A stretch of 64,000 bases of DNA from JBBIWA01 sp037439425 (GTDB lineage Bacteria; Acidobacteriota; Blastocatellia; RBC074). Shown here piece by piece: positions 17,500-27,006 of this stretch. The stretch's first letter is position 1. Each line of letters starts with the position of its first letter. The notes beneath the pieces were generated by a model. It saw only the letters and a list, made by a program, of their open reading frames with translations. It was not told where the DNA came from and did no database searches. The stretch is taken from positions 124,001-188,000 of the forward strand of contig JBBIWA010000002.1 of the NCBI GenBank assembly GCA_037439425.1, written 5' to 3'. The position numbers and the translations under genes were made by a program.

Positions 17500-18603
17500 T
17501 CAACTTTCCAGGAGGCGATTGACAATTCTCTCGCTCGCGCGTCCATCGCCGTAAGGATTGACGGCGCGCGCCATCCGTTCATACTCTGCTCTCTCCTCGA
17601 GCAATCGCGCTGTCTCCTGAACGATCTTCTCCTTGTCCGTTCCGACGAGCTTCACAGTTCCGGCCTGCACTCCTTCAGGACGTTCCGTCACTTCGCGCAG
17701 CACCAGCACTGGCTTGCCCAGGCCCGGCGCTTCTTCCTGCAACCCGCCGGAATCAGTCAGCACCAGTGAAGATCGCTTGAGAAGCTGAACTAGTGGCAGA
17801 TACCCTAGCGGTTCGAGCAGGGTGAGATTGGCTACCCCTTTCAGCCACCGGTTCGCCGCACGCTGCACGTTCGGGTTAAGGTGCACCGGGTAAACAATAT
17901 GGACGTCCGCATAGCGTCGGGCGATCTCCCGCAGCGCTGCACAAATATTGTCCAAAGGCCGGCCAAAGTTTTCGCGCCGATGCGCCGTCACCAAAATCAA
18001 GCGCCGGTCTCGAGGCAAACCAGCTAACGGCCCGCTGTCCCAATCATAAGGCAAGTCCGCAATCGCCTGCAGCGCATCAATGACTGTGTTGCCGGTGACC
18101 AGGATGCTCGAGTCATCAATCCCTTCACGCCACAGATTCTGCCGCGCGGTCTCGGTCGGTGCGAAATGCAGATCACAGAGGCTGTCGGCAATCTTGCGGT
18201 TCAGCTCTTCGGGGAAGGGCTGGAACTTATGCCCGCTGCGCAAACCCGCCTCCACATGCCCGATTCTGCGGCGCTGATAAAAAGCTGCCAGCGCTGTCAC
18301 CATAGCGGTTGTCGTATCGCCCTGCAGTAACACCCAGTCGGGCTTCTCTCGGATCATAATCTCGTCCAGACGCAGCAGCGCCGCCGCTGTGATCTCGGCC
18401 AGCGACTGGTCTTCCTGCATAATGTTGAGGTCATAATCGGGGTGGAGGCGAAATAGCGACAACACTTGATCGAGCATCTCGCGGTGTTGCGCTGTCACAC
18501 ACACGATGGTCTGGATCTGCTCGGGATACTTCTGCAGCTGTTTGATTACGGGAGCCATTTTGATGGCTTCAGGGCGCGTGCCAAAAACACATAGAACTTT
18601 CAT
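17500..18603 (-). CDS. wecB: UDP-GlcNAc 2-epimerase (non-hydrolysing)
   Basis: A 367-residue enzyme that interconverts UDP-GlcNAc and UDP-ManNAc, used for surface polysaccharide or enterobacterial-antigen-like glycans. The family start FGTRPEAIKMAPV is exact; further marks are TAQHREMLDQVL, VQGDTTT-like LLQGDTTTAM, GHVEAGLRSG, TGNTVIDAL, TAHRRENFG, VYPVHLNPNV, LTDSGGLQEEAPGLGKPVLVLREVTERPE. Length is standard. It stands alone here, about 14 kb from the polysaccharide cluster at 32279-39235, to which it may contribute precursor. The gene upstream on the other strand is an NtrC-type regulator, so the 226 bases between are a divergent promoter region. Confidence 0.95.
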   Translation of the reverse strand: MKVLCVFGTRPEAIKMAPVIKQLQKYPEQIQTIVCVTAQHREMLDQVLSLFRLHPDYDLNIMQEDQSLAEITAAALLRLDEIMIREKPDWVLLQGDTTTAMVTALAAFYQRRRIGHVEAGLRSGHKFQPFPEELNRKIADSLCDLHFAPTETARQNLWREGIDDSSILVTGNTVIDALQAIADLPYDWDSGPLAGLPRDRRLILVTAHRRENFGRPLDNICAALREIARRYADVHIVYPVHLNPNVQRAANRWLKGVANLTLLEPLGYLPLVQLLKRSSLVLTDSGGLQEEAPGLGKPVLVLREVTERPEGVQAGTVKLVGTDKEKIVQETARLLEERAEYERMARAVNPYGDGRASERIVNRLLES

Positions 18604-18829
18604 CGCATCACCCTCGCGTCCGAATATGCTCTAGCTCTGTGCGGCCGGGGAGCGCCACATCCGCCAGAGTTTAACCTGCTTGAGGCTGGAATCAAACTTT
18701 CTCACAGCTGCTGTTTTAAGCACTCTTGTCTCGCTGCTCACCATGCTTGATAATCAGGTTTTGTAGGTTTAGTGTCTAAGGCTCACTGCAGTGATAGGTC
18801 ATAACCGGCTTTCCAAGGCTGTTTAAGCT

Positions 18830-20236
18830 ATGGCGAAAAAAGGCAACGTTCTAATTGTGGATGATGAAGAGATCATGCGGGAGGTGCTGGAGAACCTGCT
18901 CTCGCCAGAAGGCTATCGCGTGGACCTGGCCCGGTCAGGCGAAGAAGGGCTGCAGCGCCTGAGCGAGCGCACTTATGATGCCATCTTGCTTGACGTCTCC
19001 ATGCCAGGCTTGGGCGGTCTGTGTACGTTGGAGGAGATTCTCAAGATTGACCGCGAAGCGGTGGTGATTATGATCACAGCCTATGCCACCTTCGACACGG
19101 CTATTGCCGCCTGGGAGCTGGGCGCATTCAAGTGCATTCGCAAGCCATTTGATAACGAGCAGATTTTGCGCACCGTCGCAGCCGGGATCGCGCAACGGCG
19201 GCGCGATGAAGAGCGCCGCCTGCTGCGGCGCACCTTGCGCACCTCGGCCGACCGTAGCCAGATAGTCGGCAATTCACCAGCTATGCGCGAGGTCTTTGAG
19301 TTGATTGAACAGGTCGCCCCAGCTCGTTCGACCGTGCTGATTACCGGCGAATCGGGGACCGGCAAGGAAGTGGTCGCCCGCGCGATCCATTTCTCCAGCC
19401 CGCGCGCCGAATCGGGCCAGTTCGTCGCCGTCAATTGCAGCAACATTCCTTCTGACCTGTTGGAATCTGAACTCTTCGGCCACACCAGAGGAGCTTTCAC
19501 GGGCGCAGTTGCAGCCAAGAAGGGCTTATTTGAAGTAGCTGATGGCGGCTCGATCTTCCTCGACGAAATCAGCACTATTCCACCGGAGACACAAGCCCGG
19601 CTGCTGCGCGTGATTCAAGAGCGCGAGTTTACGCCCTTGGGCGATACCCAGCCGCGCCAGGTGGATGTGCGCATTATCGCCGCGACCAATACCGATTTGC
19701 GCCGCGCGGTTGAACGGGGTGATTTCCGCGAAGACCTTTTCTATCGCCTCAACGTGATCAATATTCACCTGCCGCCGTTGCGCGAACGGCGAGACGACAT
19801 TTTGCCGCTGGCGCAGCACTTCATTCGCAAGTACAACGCGGAGAATGGACGCTCGATTTCGGAACAACTTTCGCCTGAAGTACTGCGGGCGTTGGAGAAC
19901 TACTACTGGCCGGGCAACGTCAGAGAGCTGGAAACGGCTATCGAGCGCGCCGTCATCATCGAGCGCACAAACGAATTGACCCTGGAAAGCCTGCGCGCGG
20001 AAATCCTCCATCCGCCCTCTCAGGAGAAGGCCCAAACGGTCCTTTCCAGCTCAGTCACGGCGCTCGACTTCTCGCGGGGGATCTCCTTCTATGATGAAGT
20101 GTCGCGCTTTGAGATCGAGCTGATCAAACGGGCACTGGAATTCACAGGCGGACACCAAAGCCGTGCTGCCAAATTGCTGGGCATGAACAACACAACACTT
20201 AATAGCAAGATCAAGTCTTATAACCTCAAGATCTAG
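18830..20236 (+). CDS. NtrC-type sigma-54 response regulator
   Basis: A 468-residue regulator with the full three-domain layout. The receiver domain has acidic D11/D12, phospho-acceptor D55 (LLDVSMPG), T83 and K105. The AAA+ domain has Walker A GESGTGKE (173-180), the GAFTGA sigma-54 contact loop (221-226), FLDEI Walker B and RLNVINIHLPPLRER. The C-terminal Fis-type helix-turn-helix (about 440-465) contains HQSRAAKLLGMNNTTL. It therefore activates sigma-54 promoters after phosphorylation. No histidine kinase is adjacent, so it is an orphan regulator in this window, and its targets cannot be inferred. Divergent from wecB. Confidence 0.95.
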   Translation: MAKKGNVLIVDDEEIMREVLENLLSPEGYRVDLARSGEEGLQRLSERTYDAILLDVSMPGLGGLCTLEEILKIDREAVVIMITAYATFDTAIAAWELGAFKCIRKPFDNEQILRTVAAGIAQRRRDEERRLLRRTLRTSADRSQIVGNSPAMREVFELIEQVAPARSTVLITGESGTGKEVVARAIHFSSPRAESGQFVAVNCSNIPSDLLESELFGHTRGAFTGAVAAKKGLFEVADGGSIFLDEISTIPPETQARLLRVIQEREFTPLGDTQPRQVDVRIIAATNTDLRRAVERGDFREDLFYRLNVINIHLPPLRERRDDILPLAQHFIRKYNAENGRSISEQLSPEVLRALENYYWPGNVRELETAIERAVIIERTNELTLESLRAEILHPPSQEKAQTVLSSSVTALDFSRGISFYDEVSRFEIELIKRALEFTGGHQSRAAKLLGMNNTTLNSKIKSYNLKI

Positions 20237-20308
20237 CCCTCAGCTTTCAGACCATGTTAGGATTTTCCCCTGATCACGAATCTTTTGTCTCAAGAGGGAA
20301 AGATCACT

Positions 20309-21583
20309 TTGAGTACACATTTCGACGTTTGCAAATCGCAACTCGACAACGGACTAGTCGTCATCTCCGAAAAGATGCCACACGTTCGTTCGGTCAGCTT
20401 TGGCATCTTCCTCCGCGCTGGCTCGCGCCACGAAACGCCCGAAGTCAACGGCATGATGCACTTCATTGAGCATTCCCTCTTCAAAGGGACGCGCCGGCGC
20501 TCGGCGGCGGAGATCGCAGCTGAATCAGACGAACTGGGCGGCCACCTGGACGCTTTCACCTCGCGTGAGATGGTCGGCTTTCACACCAAGGTGCTCGATG
20601 AACATCTGCCGCGCGCCTTTGATCTGGTCGCGGACCTGGTGACGGCGCCAGCCTTCGATCCCGAAGAACTCGAAAAGGAGCGCAACGTCATCCTGGAAGA
20701 GATCAAGATGGTCGAAGACACGCCGGATGATCTGGTCTTTGAGATCTTCTCGGAGAACTACTACCCGGATCACCCGCTCGGCCGGCCGATCCTCGGCACG
20801 CCTGAAACCCTTGCTACTTTTGAGCCCCAGCGCGTTCAGGATTACTACCACCACATCTATCGGCCAGATTATCTGGTGGTTGTTGCGGCTGGCAATCTGG
20901 AGCACGAACTGCTACTTGAACTGGCGCACCGATATTTCGGACAGCAACCCAGGAGCAATTCAGCGCTAGTAGCAGAAGCGCCGCGGCCTGTGCCTCACAT
21001 CACGCTGCGCCACAAGGCGGAGCTAGAGCAGGCTCATCTCATCATCGGCACCCCCGGCACTTCGCTGACCAGTGAAGATCGTTACACGGCGCACATTCTG
21101 AATTCGATTCTCGGCGGCGGGATGAGTTCACGTCTTTTCCAGTCAATCCGCGAAGAGCGAGGTCTGGTCTACACGGTCTTCTCCTCGGTAAGTTCATTTA
21201 AGGATTCCGGCTACATGACTATTTACGCCGGCACTTCGACCGAGCAGTTGAGCGAGACGATTGATGCCGCCATGATCGAGTTGCAGCGGTTGAAAGAAGA
21301 AGCGGTTGGCGACAAGGAGTTGCAGCGCAATAAAGACCAATTGAAAACCAGTCTCATGCTCAACCTCGAATCCACCTCGGCGCGGATGAGCGCAATTATT
21401 CAGCAAGAATTGATCTTCGGCCATTTCTTCACTCCGGACGAGATCATCGCCTGTGTGGATGCAGTCACGGCCAATGACGTTCAGCGCCTGGCCAATGAGC
21501 TCTTCCAGCCAGAATCTTTGGCCGTCACCGTACTGGGCAATCTGGACGGATTCAAGATCGAGCGTAAGCAGTTGAAGTGCTGA
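20309..21583 (+). CDS. M16-family zinc peptidase
   Basis: A protein of about 424 residues of the insulinase/M16 family (mitochondrial-processing-peptidase-like). The zinc motif H-x-x-E-H is present as HFIEH, with the downstream Glu in ERNVILEEIKMVEDTP. The C-terminal half has the family block ILGGGMSSRLFQSIREERGLVY. The length matches single-chain M16B peptidases. No ATG is available: TTG at 20309, with AAGAGGGA nine bases upstream, is the better start; TTG 20285 lacks a ribosome binding site. It follows the NtrC-type regulator by 72 bases. It probably degrades peptides or processes protein N-termini; location is not evident since no signal peptide is seen. Confidence 0.93.
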   Translation: MSTHFDVCKSQLDNGLVVISEKMPHVRSVSFGIFLRAGSRHETPEVNGMMHFIEHSLFKGTRRRSAAEIAAESDELGGHLDAFTSREMVGFHTKVLDEHLPRAFDLVADLVTAPAFDPEELEKERNVILEEIKMVEDTPDDLVFEIFSENYYPDHPLGRPILGTPETLATFEPQRVQDYYHHIYRPDYLVVVAAGNLEHELLLELAHRYFGQQPRSNSALVAEAPRPVPHITLRHKAELEQAHLIIGTPGTSLTSEDRYTAHILNSILGGGMSSRLFQSIREERGLVYTVFSSVSSFKDSGYMTIYAGTSTEQLSETIDAAMIELQRLKEEAVGDKELQRNKDQLKTSLMLNLESTSARMSAIIQQELIFGHFFTPDEIIACVDAVTANDVQRLANELFQPESLAVTVLGNLDGFKIERKQLKC

Positions 21584-21795
21584 GAGGCAGCTACCGCAGC
21601 ACGCGGGCTCAAATGGAACTTTCGATGGCCTACAGCAATTTGCAGTTGGGGGTGACCTTGGCCGCGCGTCATGGCGTGGGAATTAAACCCTCGCACCAAG
21701 ACACCAAGACGCAAAGAACCCAGTTTTCACATAACACCGACCCAAGTCTCAATACAAAGAGCACGGCTTCCGCCGCGCGATGAGTCTTTAACTCC

Positions 21796-23379
21796 ATGCC
21801 CGGATCATTCCGCCATCAGCTCTGGATCTTGGTGCGCCTGCGCTACCTGCTACTGTGGGCGCACTCGCGCACCAGCAGCGGGCGCACGGTGTTGCTGCTG
21901 GTGCTTTATCTGATTCTGATGCTGATTCTGCTCTTCTTCAGCTTCGGCGGTTTCAGCGCGGCGCTTGCAGCGATTGAGTTGGGGCAGGAAGAAGTCGTCG
22001 CGCGAGGAGTGCTGAGCGGCCTGTTCCTAAGTGGCATCTTCATCAGCATTGCGTTCGGAGTGGGGCCACGCGCCGCTTTTTCAGATATGGTGCTGCGGCG
22101 CTATCCGCTGAGCAGTGCTGGCCGGCTAGCAGCGCGGCATCTGATTGGCCTGCTCGACCCGACCTGGATCATCCTGATAGGGGCGGTGCTCGGCCTGGCA
22201 ATTGGCTTTGCGGTCCTAGGCGGGGGGTCTATCTTCATCGGAGCCGTCGCCGCCTGGCTTTTTATCATCGCCAACTACCTCACTACTGTGTGGCTGCTTT
22301 CGCTCATCAATCGCGCGCTTGAATCCGGGCGCGGAGCCACCATCTTAAGCGCGCTTGTCTTTGTGCTCTTTTCCTTCGGCGGTCTGATCGCCGTCTGGCT
22401 GGCTCAACTGGAAGACCCTCTCTGGCGATCACTGTTGGCTGGGTTGCTGAGAATTACTCCACCTGGCACCGCTGCTGTGTTGTTGGTTGGGCCATCATTT
22501 GGGGGGGGAGTGACGAATGCTGCTTTGCTTGTGGCTTGGTGCGGCATCTTTGCTGTTGCTGTGGGCGCTTTGGAGCGCCGCCCGCCGGTGGCGCCAGCGC
22601 TGTCCCCAATCACCATCCCCTGGGATAATCTCTACGATCAGTTGGCCAAGCTCTTCGGCAAAAGCTACGCGCCGCTGGTGGGCAAAACGCTGCGTTACTA
22701 CCTGCGTTGCAATCGGGTGCGCTTCAGTCTGGCAACGACTCCGATGTTTGCTTTTATCGGCAAGCTGATGGTGCCGAACAAAGCTGAGGAAGGGTTTTTT
22801 ATGACGCTGGCTCTTTTCGCTTTCGTCGGGTTTGCCAGCGCGAGCGCGGTGACGCTCAATCAGTTTGGCTATGACGGTCCGGGCATTCGTCGTTACGCGA
22901 TCTTTCCAGTTTCGTTCACTGCGGCTATTCGCGCCGGCAGCCTCACTTCGCTGTTTATCGGTGGTGTCGCGATAGCGCCGACGCTGGCACTCTGGGTTTT
23001 ATTCTCTCACCCGGTGGAAGCGCGGATGGTCGTAATGCTGCTCAGCAGTGCTGTGGCGGGCCTCTTCTTCTTCAATGCGCTGAGCCTCTGGACCACGGTG
23101 CTTTCGCCGCGCGGGGTTGATTTCCGCAGCATTCTCGGCAATCACCTCTCGGTTGGGGGGAATGTGGTGGTCATCGGCGGCCTGATTTTGATCTTTGCCC
23201 TGGCTTTTATACTCCGTCGCTACACTATGGCCACGGTGCTGGCGCACTGGTGGGTGCTGCCACTGCTGGCAGTTTTATGCTTCGGTTGTTACGCTCTTTC
23301 AGAGCGAGCGATCGGCCCGGTGGCAGAAGCTCGCCGCGAGCGTTTGATTGAGACTATCGCCGGTGGCAACATAAACTGA
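21796..23379 (+). CDS. ABC exporter multi-spanning membrane subunit
   Basis: A 527-residue very hydrophobic protein with about ten to twelve predicted membrane helices (for example VLLLVLYLILMLILLFFSF, ILIGAVLGLAIGFAVLG, VVIGGLILIFALAFIL). It has no signature that I can name beyond general similarity to large ABC-2-like permeases. The next gene, 17 bases downstream, encodes an ABC ATPase, so the pair probably forms an exporter. The substrate is unknown. The start ATG at 21796 follows a region of about 210 bases without a gene. Helix-rich composition and absence of a soluble domain argue against an enzyme. Confidence 0.78.
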   Translation: MPGSFRHQLWILVRLRYLLLWAHSRTSSGRTVLLLVLYLILMLILLFFSFGGFSAALAAIELGQEEVVARGVLSGLFLSGIFISIAFGVGPRAAFSDMVLRRYPLSSAGRLAARHLIGLLDPTWIILIGAVLGLAIGFAVLGGGSIFIGAVAAWLFIIANYLTTVWLLSLINRALESGRGATILSALVFVLFSFGGLIAVWLAQLEDPLWRSLLAGLLRITPPGTAAVLLVGPSFGGGVTNAALLVAWCGIFAVAVGALERRPPVAPALSPITIPWDNLYDQLAKLFGKSYAPLVGKTLRYYLRCNRVRFSLATTPMFAFIGKLMVPNKAEEGFFMTLALFAFVGFASASAVTLNQFGYDGPGIRRYAIFPVSFTAAIRAGSLTSLFIGGVAIAPTLALWVLFSHPVEARMVVMLLSSAVAGLFFFNALSLWTTVLSPRGVDFRSILGNHLSVGGNVVVIGGLILIFALAFILRRYTMATVLAHWWVLPLLAVLCFGCYALSERAIGPVAEARRERLIETIAGGNIN

Positions 23380-23396
23380 CTCGAAAGTGATGAGTG

Positions 23397-24245
23397 ATGA
23401 GTGAAAAAAGAGAGAAGATTTCAAATGCTAATGATGACCAGCCTTTGACCAAGCTCGCGAACAACGAGGCGGGGTCTAGTGTGGCTATCAAAACCGAAGG
23501 CTTGACCAAGAAGTATGGCGAGTTGATGGCCGTGAATAATCTCTCTCTCAGCATCCGTACCGGACGGCTCTTCGGTTTTCTCGGCCCTAACGGTGCGGGC
23601 AAAAGCACAACCATTGGTTGTCTTACCGGTTTGCTTGATCCGACCTCTGGCCAGATCACTCTGCTGGGTGAGCAGCTCACACGCGATAGCGTTGAGCTCA
23701 AACGCCGCATCGGCATTATGCCTGAAGGGCTGGCTTTGTTCGACCAACTTTACGCGCACGAGTTTCTCGCCTTCAATGCGCGCATGTTCGGATTGGACGA
23801 ACCAACCGTGCGTGAGCGCGTTGAAGAACTGCTGGAAGTGATGGGACTCGAGCGGGCGCTTAAGAAGCGGCTGGCCGAGTTCAGCACTGGCATGCGTAAA
23901 AAAGTTGCCTTTGCCGCTGCGATCATTCACCGGCCTGAAATTCTATTTCTCGATGAGCCGTTTGAGGGCATTGATCCAGCCAGCGTAGCGATGCTCAAAG
24001 ACTGGCTGCGGCGCTTCGTCGCTCAAGGCCGCACGGTCTTTATGACCACGCATGTGTTGGAAACGGTCGAGCGCTTGTGCGACGAAGTGGCCATTATTAA
24101 CGCGGGCCGGCTCGCCTGGCATGGGGAAGTGGGACAGCTTGCCAGTGGTGGCACGATTGAATTTGACGGCCATCGCTTCAATACGCTCGAAGCGCTTTTC
24201 CTGCACCTGGTCGGCGAGCAACGCGGTCAACTCGCCTGGCTTTGA
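23397..24245 (+). CDS. ABC transporter ATP-binding protein
   Basis: A 282-residue ABC ATPase of the ABC-2/drug-export type. Walker A is GPNGAGKST, Walker B is ILFLDEPFEGID, and the H-loop is TTHVLE. The signature motif is FSTGM rather than the common LSGGQ, a usual variant in this subfamily. A poorly conserved 35-residue N-terminal extension precedes the domain. It lies 17 bases after the membrane-subunit gene and is surely its partner. ATG 23397 directly follows a GTG (23394) that could also be used. The exported substrate cannot be told from sequence. Confidence 0.93.
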   Translation: MSEKREKISNANDDQPLTKLANNEAGSSVAIKTEGLTKKYGELMAVNNLSLSIRTGRLFGFLGPNGAGKSTTIGCLTGLLDPTSGQITLLGEQLTRDSVELKRRIGIMPEGLALFDQLYAHEFLAFNARMFGLDEPTVRERVEELLEVMGLERALKKRLAEFSTGMRKKVAFAAAIIHRPEILFLDEPFEGIDPASVAMLKDWLRRFVAQGRTVFMTTHVLETVERLCDEVAIINAGRLAWHGEVGQLASGGTIEFDGHRFNTLEALFLHLVGEQRGQLAWL

Positions 24246-24406
24246 ACAATTTTGCTTCTTCCCTTCTGGGCCGGGATCTTGACAATGGTGTTCGGCGTAT
24301 AAAAACAGTGGGATGATGAAAAGATGAGACTCAAACCACGACCTGCGAAGAACATAGAGAGCATCTTTCCCCTCTTCGTGCTCCTCCTGCGTAGTTCATT
24401 TTCCGC

Positions 24407-24554
24407 AGGAGTCTTTCAGCTCGCGCTGCGACGTGGGAGAAATGATGAAACCCTGGGTACGCACGCTTGCGAGCGTGCTTGGTCTCTGGTAATGGCTTGC
24501 TTAACGAAGGCAGGCACGCAAGGATGCGTGCGTACCCAGGATTTTCCGCAGGAG
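24407..24554 (+). repeat. AGGAG-hairpin repeat, best-preserved copy
   Basis: AGGAG at 24407 to AGGAG at 24550 is 143 bases. Hairpin 1 is GCACGCTTGCGAGCGTGC (24461-24478, 7-base stem, TGCG loop). Hairpin 2 is GCACGCAAGGATGCGTGC (24514-24531, 7-base stem, AGGA loop). Outer arms CCTGGGTAC (24452-24460) and GTACCCAGG (24532-24540) are exact inverted repeats, so the two hairpins can also pair with each other. The terminal AGGAG is 6 bases before the start codon at 24561. Confidence 0.9.
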
Positions 24555-24560
24555 AAAAAG

Positions 24561-25070
24561 ATGTATTGCCCGAAGTGTGCAGCGCCGATTGATGGCGTGA
24601 AATTCTGTCGCTCGTGCGGAGCCAATGTCAGCCTCGTGCCGCAGGCATTGACAGGACGTTTGCCTGAAAGCGCACAGGAGGAAGAAAGCCGCTATGGGTG
24701 GTGTGAATGGTGGCCACGCCAGCGAGAAAAGAAGCCTTCCACCATCGAAGGAGCTATCCAAAACATCTTCCTTGGTCTTGGCTTTCTGCTGGCCTCTCTG
24801 GCCGTCTGGCAACTCTTTCCCGGAGGCCGTCGCTGGTGGTTCTGGTTGCTGATTCCAACCTTCGCCCTTTTGGGAGAAGGAATCGGTCAATTCGTCCGTC
24901 TGAAATATGAGCAGCGCGCGGCTTCTCTCACCAACTCAACAAGGGCTGCGTCAGCTGCGCCACAGCGTGACGAACTGACTGCGCCCACCACTTCCAGGTT
25001 GACGCCACCACCGAGTATCACCGAAGACACAACTAGACATTTGGAAACGGTCAACCGTGAGAAAGTATAG
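24561..25070 (+). CDS. zinc-ribbon membrane protein
   Basis: A 169-residue protein. The N-terminus is a zinc ribbon with two Cys pairs (CPKC and CRSC), as in many bacterial zinc-ribbon proteins. Residues about 68-105 contain two membrane helices (NIFLGLGFLLASLAVWQLF and WWFWLLIPTFALLGEGIG) and the C-terminus is Ser/Thr/Pro-rich. The function is unknown. The frame is open further upstream, but that part lies inside the repeat; the ATG at 24561 with AGGAG 6 bases before it is the start. It follows the ABC pair by 315 bases and need not be related to it. Confidence 0.75.
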   Translation: MYCPKCAAPIDGVKFCRSCGANVSLVPQALTGRLPESAQEEESRYGWCEWWPRQREKKPSTIEGAIQNIFLGLGFLLASLAVWQLFPGGRRWWFWLLIPTFALLGEGIGQFVRLKYEQRAASLTNSTRAASAAPQRDELTAPTTSRLTPPPSITEDTTRHLETVNREKV

Positions 25071-25455
25071 CCAGGCAACGGCCAGGATAGTTGACGAGTA
25101 TGGATCAAGGCCTGATTGATTCCGCCGCCGGTATCGAGCGATCTGCGTACTGCGTTACGCCCTCTGCCCGGCCCTCAACGCGCGCCCGTGACCTCACTGC
25201 GGCGCGCTGAGGTCTTCTCCGGCCGTTCGGCGCGGTGCGCCTTCCCAGGTTGAAAAGGACTTGCAGTTTTAAGCAACCAGTCTTAACCTTCCACTATCAG
25301 AACCGCTAGACGGGTCAGCCGCTAATCTTGAGACTGCGTTGTCATCAACTGAGGGAGCGGGAGCAGTTAATAGCCTGACCCTGAGCCGATCTCATCCAAT
25401 CTGAAGTAAAAGCTTTGAGCACCAAGCTAGCTGACAAGAAGGTGGTTGAGACTCT
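25071..25455. other. intergenic leader region of rho
   Basis: About 385 bases with no gene recognised. A GC-rich stretch (25150-25250) is followed by an AT-richer stretch just before rho. Long leaders before rho often take part in autoregulation in other bacteria, but I see no specific structure here that proves it. Confidence 0.35.
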
Positions 25456-26769
25456 ATGTCGGAAAAAGTGGCAGAAAAAAGCAGGGAAGATACAATTGAG
25501 CAGGAGACGGGCAATGATTTTCACGATCTCGCCAAACTCAAGGAGATGAATATCTCCAAGTTGACGCAGATCGCCAAGGATTTAGACGTTCCCGGGGCCA
25601 CGGGGATGCGCAAACAGGAACTGATCTTCAGGATCCTGCAAGCGCAAACCGAGAAATCCGGTCTGATCTTCTCCGAAGGGGTACTGGAGACCATGCCTGA
25701 AGGGTTCGGCTTTCTGCGGGCCCCAGAGTACAACTATTTGCCAGGTCCTGATGACATCTATGTCAGCCCGTCGCAGATCCGCAAGTTCGAGCTGCGAACT
25801 GGCGATACTATCTCCGGACAGATCCGCCCACCCAATGAAGATGAGCGCTACTTTGCACTTGTCAGGATCGAAGCGATTAACTTCGAGCCACCAGAGCAGG
25901 CGCGGGAGAAGGTATTCTTCGACAACCTGACACCGCTTTATCCGGATGAGCAATTACGGATGGAGACCACGCCGGAGAACCTTTCGGGGCGCGTGATTGA
26001 TCTCTTTACGCCGATTGGCAAAGGGCAGCGCGCGCTGATCGTCGCCCCCCCGCGCACCGGCAAGACGATGCTGCTGCAATCCATCGCCAACTCGATCACC
26101 GAGAATCATCCTGAAGTCACGCTGATCGTCTTGTTGATTGATGAGCGCCCGGAAGAGGTGACTGATATGCAACGGTCGGTTGAGGGGGAGGTGGTCTCTT
26201 CAACTTTCGATGAGCCAGCTTCGCGCCACGTTCAGGTGGCTGAGATGGTGATCGAGCGAGCCAAACGGCTGGTTGAACACAAGCGCGATGTCGTCATCCT
26301 GCTCGATTCGATCACCCGCCTGGCGCGGGCCCATAACGCCGTGGTGCCACCTTCGGGGAAGATCCTCTCCGGTGGCCTGGACTCGAACGCTTTGCAGCGC
26401 CCGAAGCGTTTCTTCGGTGCAGCGCGCAACGTTGAAGAAGGCGGCAGCCTGACCATCATAGCGACGGCGCTGATCGAGACCGGCAGCCGGATGGACGATG
26501 TGATCTTCGAGGAATTCAAAGGGACGGGCAATATGGAGATTCATCTGGACCGCAAGCTCTCGGATAAGCGCATCTTCCCGGCGATCGATTTGCAGAAGTC
26601 GGGCACGCGCAAGGAGGAGCTGCTGCTCCCGAAGAAGGATCTGGATCGCATCTGGGTATTGCGCCGGGTGCTCAATCCGCTCTCGCCGGTGGAACAAATG
26701 GAACTGGTGCTGGAGCGCCTGGCCAAGACCAGAAGCAATGCTGAGTTCCTCGACTCGATGAATCAGTGA
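25456..26769 (+). CDS. rho: transcription termination factor Rho
   Basis: A 437-residue hexameric RNA helicase that ends transcription. The N-terminal Rho domain starts near MNISKLTQIAKDL, followed by the cold-shock-like RNA-binding domain (GVLETMPEGFGFLR with YLPGPDDIYVS). The ATPase domain carries Walker A APPRTGKT (197-204), ERPEEVTDM, RLVEHKRDVVILLDSITRLARA and the C-terminal RIWVLRRVLNPLSP. The length and all core motifs are standard, with a charged N-terminal extension of about 28 residues. It is monocistronic here; the next gene begins 474 bases later after repeats. Confidence 0.97.
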   Translation: MSEKVAEKSREDTIEQETGNDFHDLAKLKEMNISKLTQIAKDLDVPGATGMRKQELIFRILQAQTEKSGLIFSEGVLETMPEGFGFLRAPEYNYLPGPDDIYVSPSQIRKFELRTGDTISGQIRPPNEDERYFALVRIEAINFEPPEQAREKVFFDNLTPLYPDEQLRMETTPENLSGRVIDLFTPIGKGQRALIVAPPRTGKTMLLQSIANSITENHPEVTLIVLLIDERPEEVTDMQRSVEGEVVSSTFDEPASRHVQVAEMVIERAKRLVEHKRDVVILLDSITRLARAHNAVVPPSGKILSGGLDSNALQRPKRFFGAARNVEEGGSLTIIATALIETGSRMDDVIFEEFKGTGNMEIHLDRKLSDKRIFPAIDLQKSGTRKEELLLPKKDLDRIWVLRRVLNPLSPVEQMELVLERLAKTRSNAEFLDSMNQ

Positions 26770-27006
26770 ATAAGCGGATAGCAAAGACTCCTCCTTGCCC
26801 TTTGCCCACTCGCCCTGTGCCAGGCCAAGTTCGTTGAGGGAGCCAATAGGGTTATGCTTTGCTGAGATGAGGTGTTCGTCTTCATCTACCTGCGCTTTCT
26901 CCCCCGCCTGAGCCGTGATGTTGAGTGGTCTCCCTCGTCCAGCCCATCTAGCCGGGCGAGAACTCAGCACATGAGGATACCTTTTTTGATTCTTTTGATT
27001 TTTCCG
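26770..27006. other. intergenic after rho, no gene seen
   Basis: About 240 bases between the rho stop and the first repeat unit. I recognise no gene, RNA or strong hairpin. With the repeat block that follows, it makes up the 474-base gap before the baeRF gene. Confidence 0.4.

Noticed and set aside
24324..24560. Upstream extension of the zinc-ribbon gene
   Set aside because: The extension lies in the repeat element; the ATG at 24561 has a proper AGGAG.
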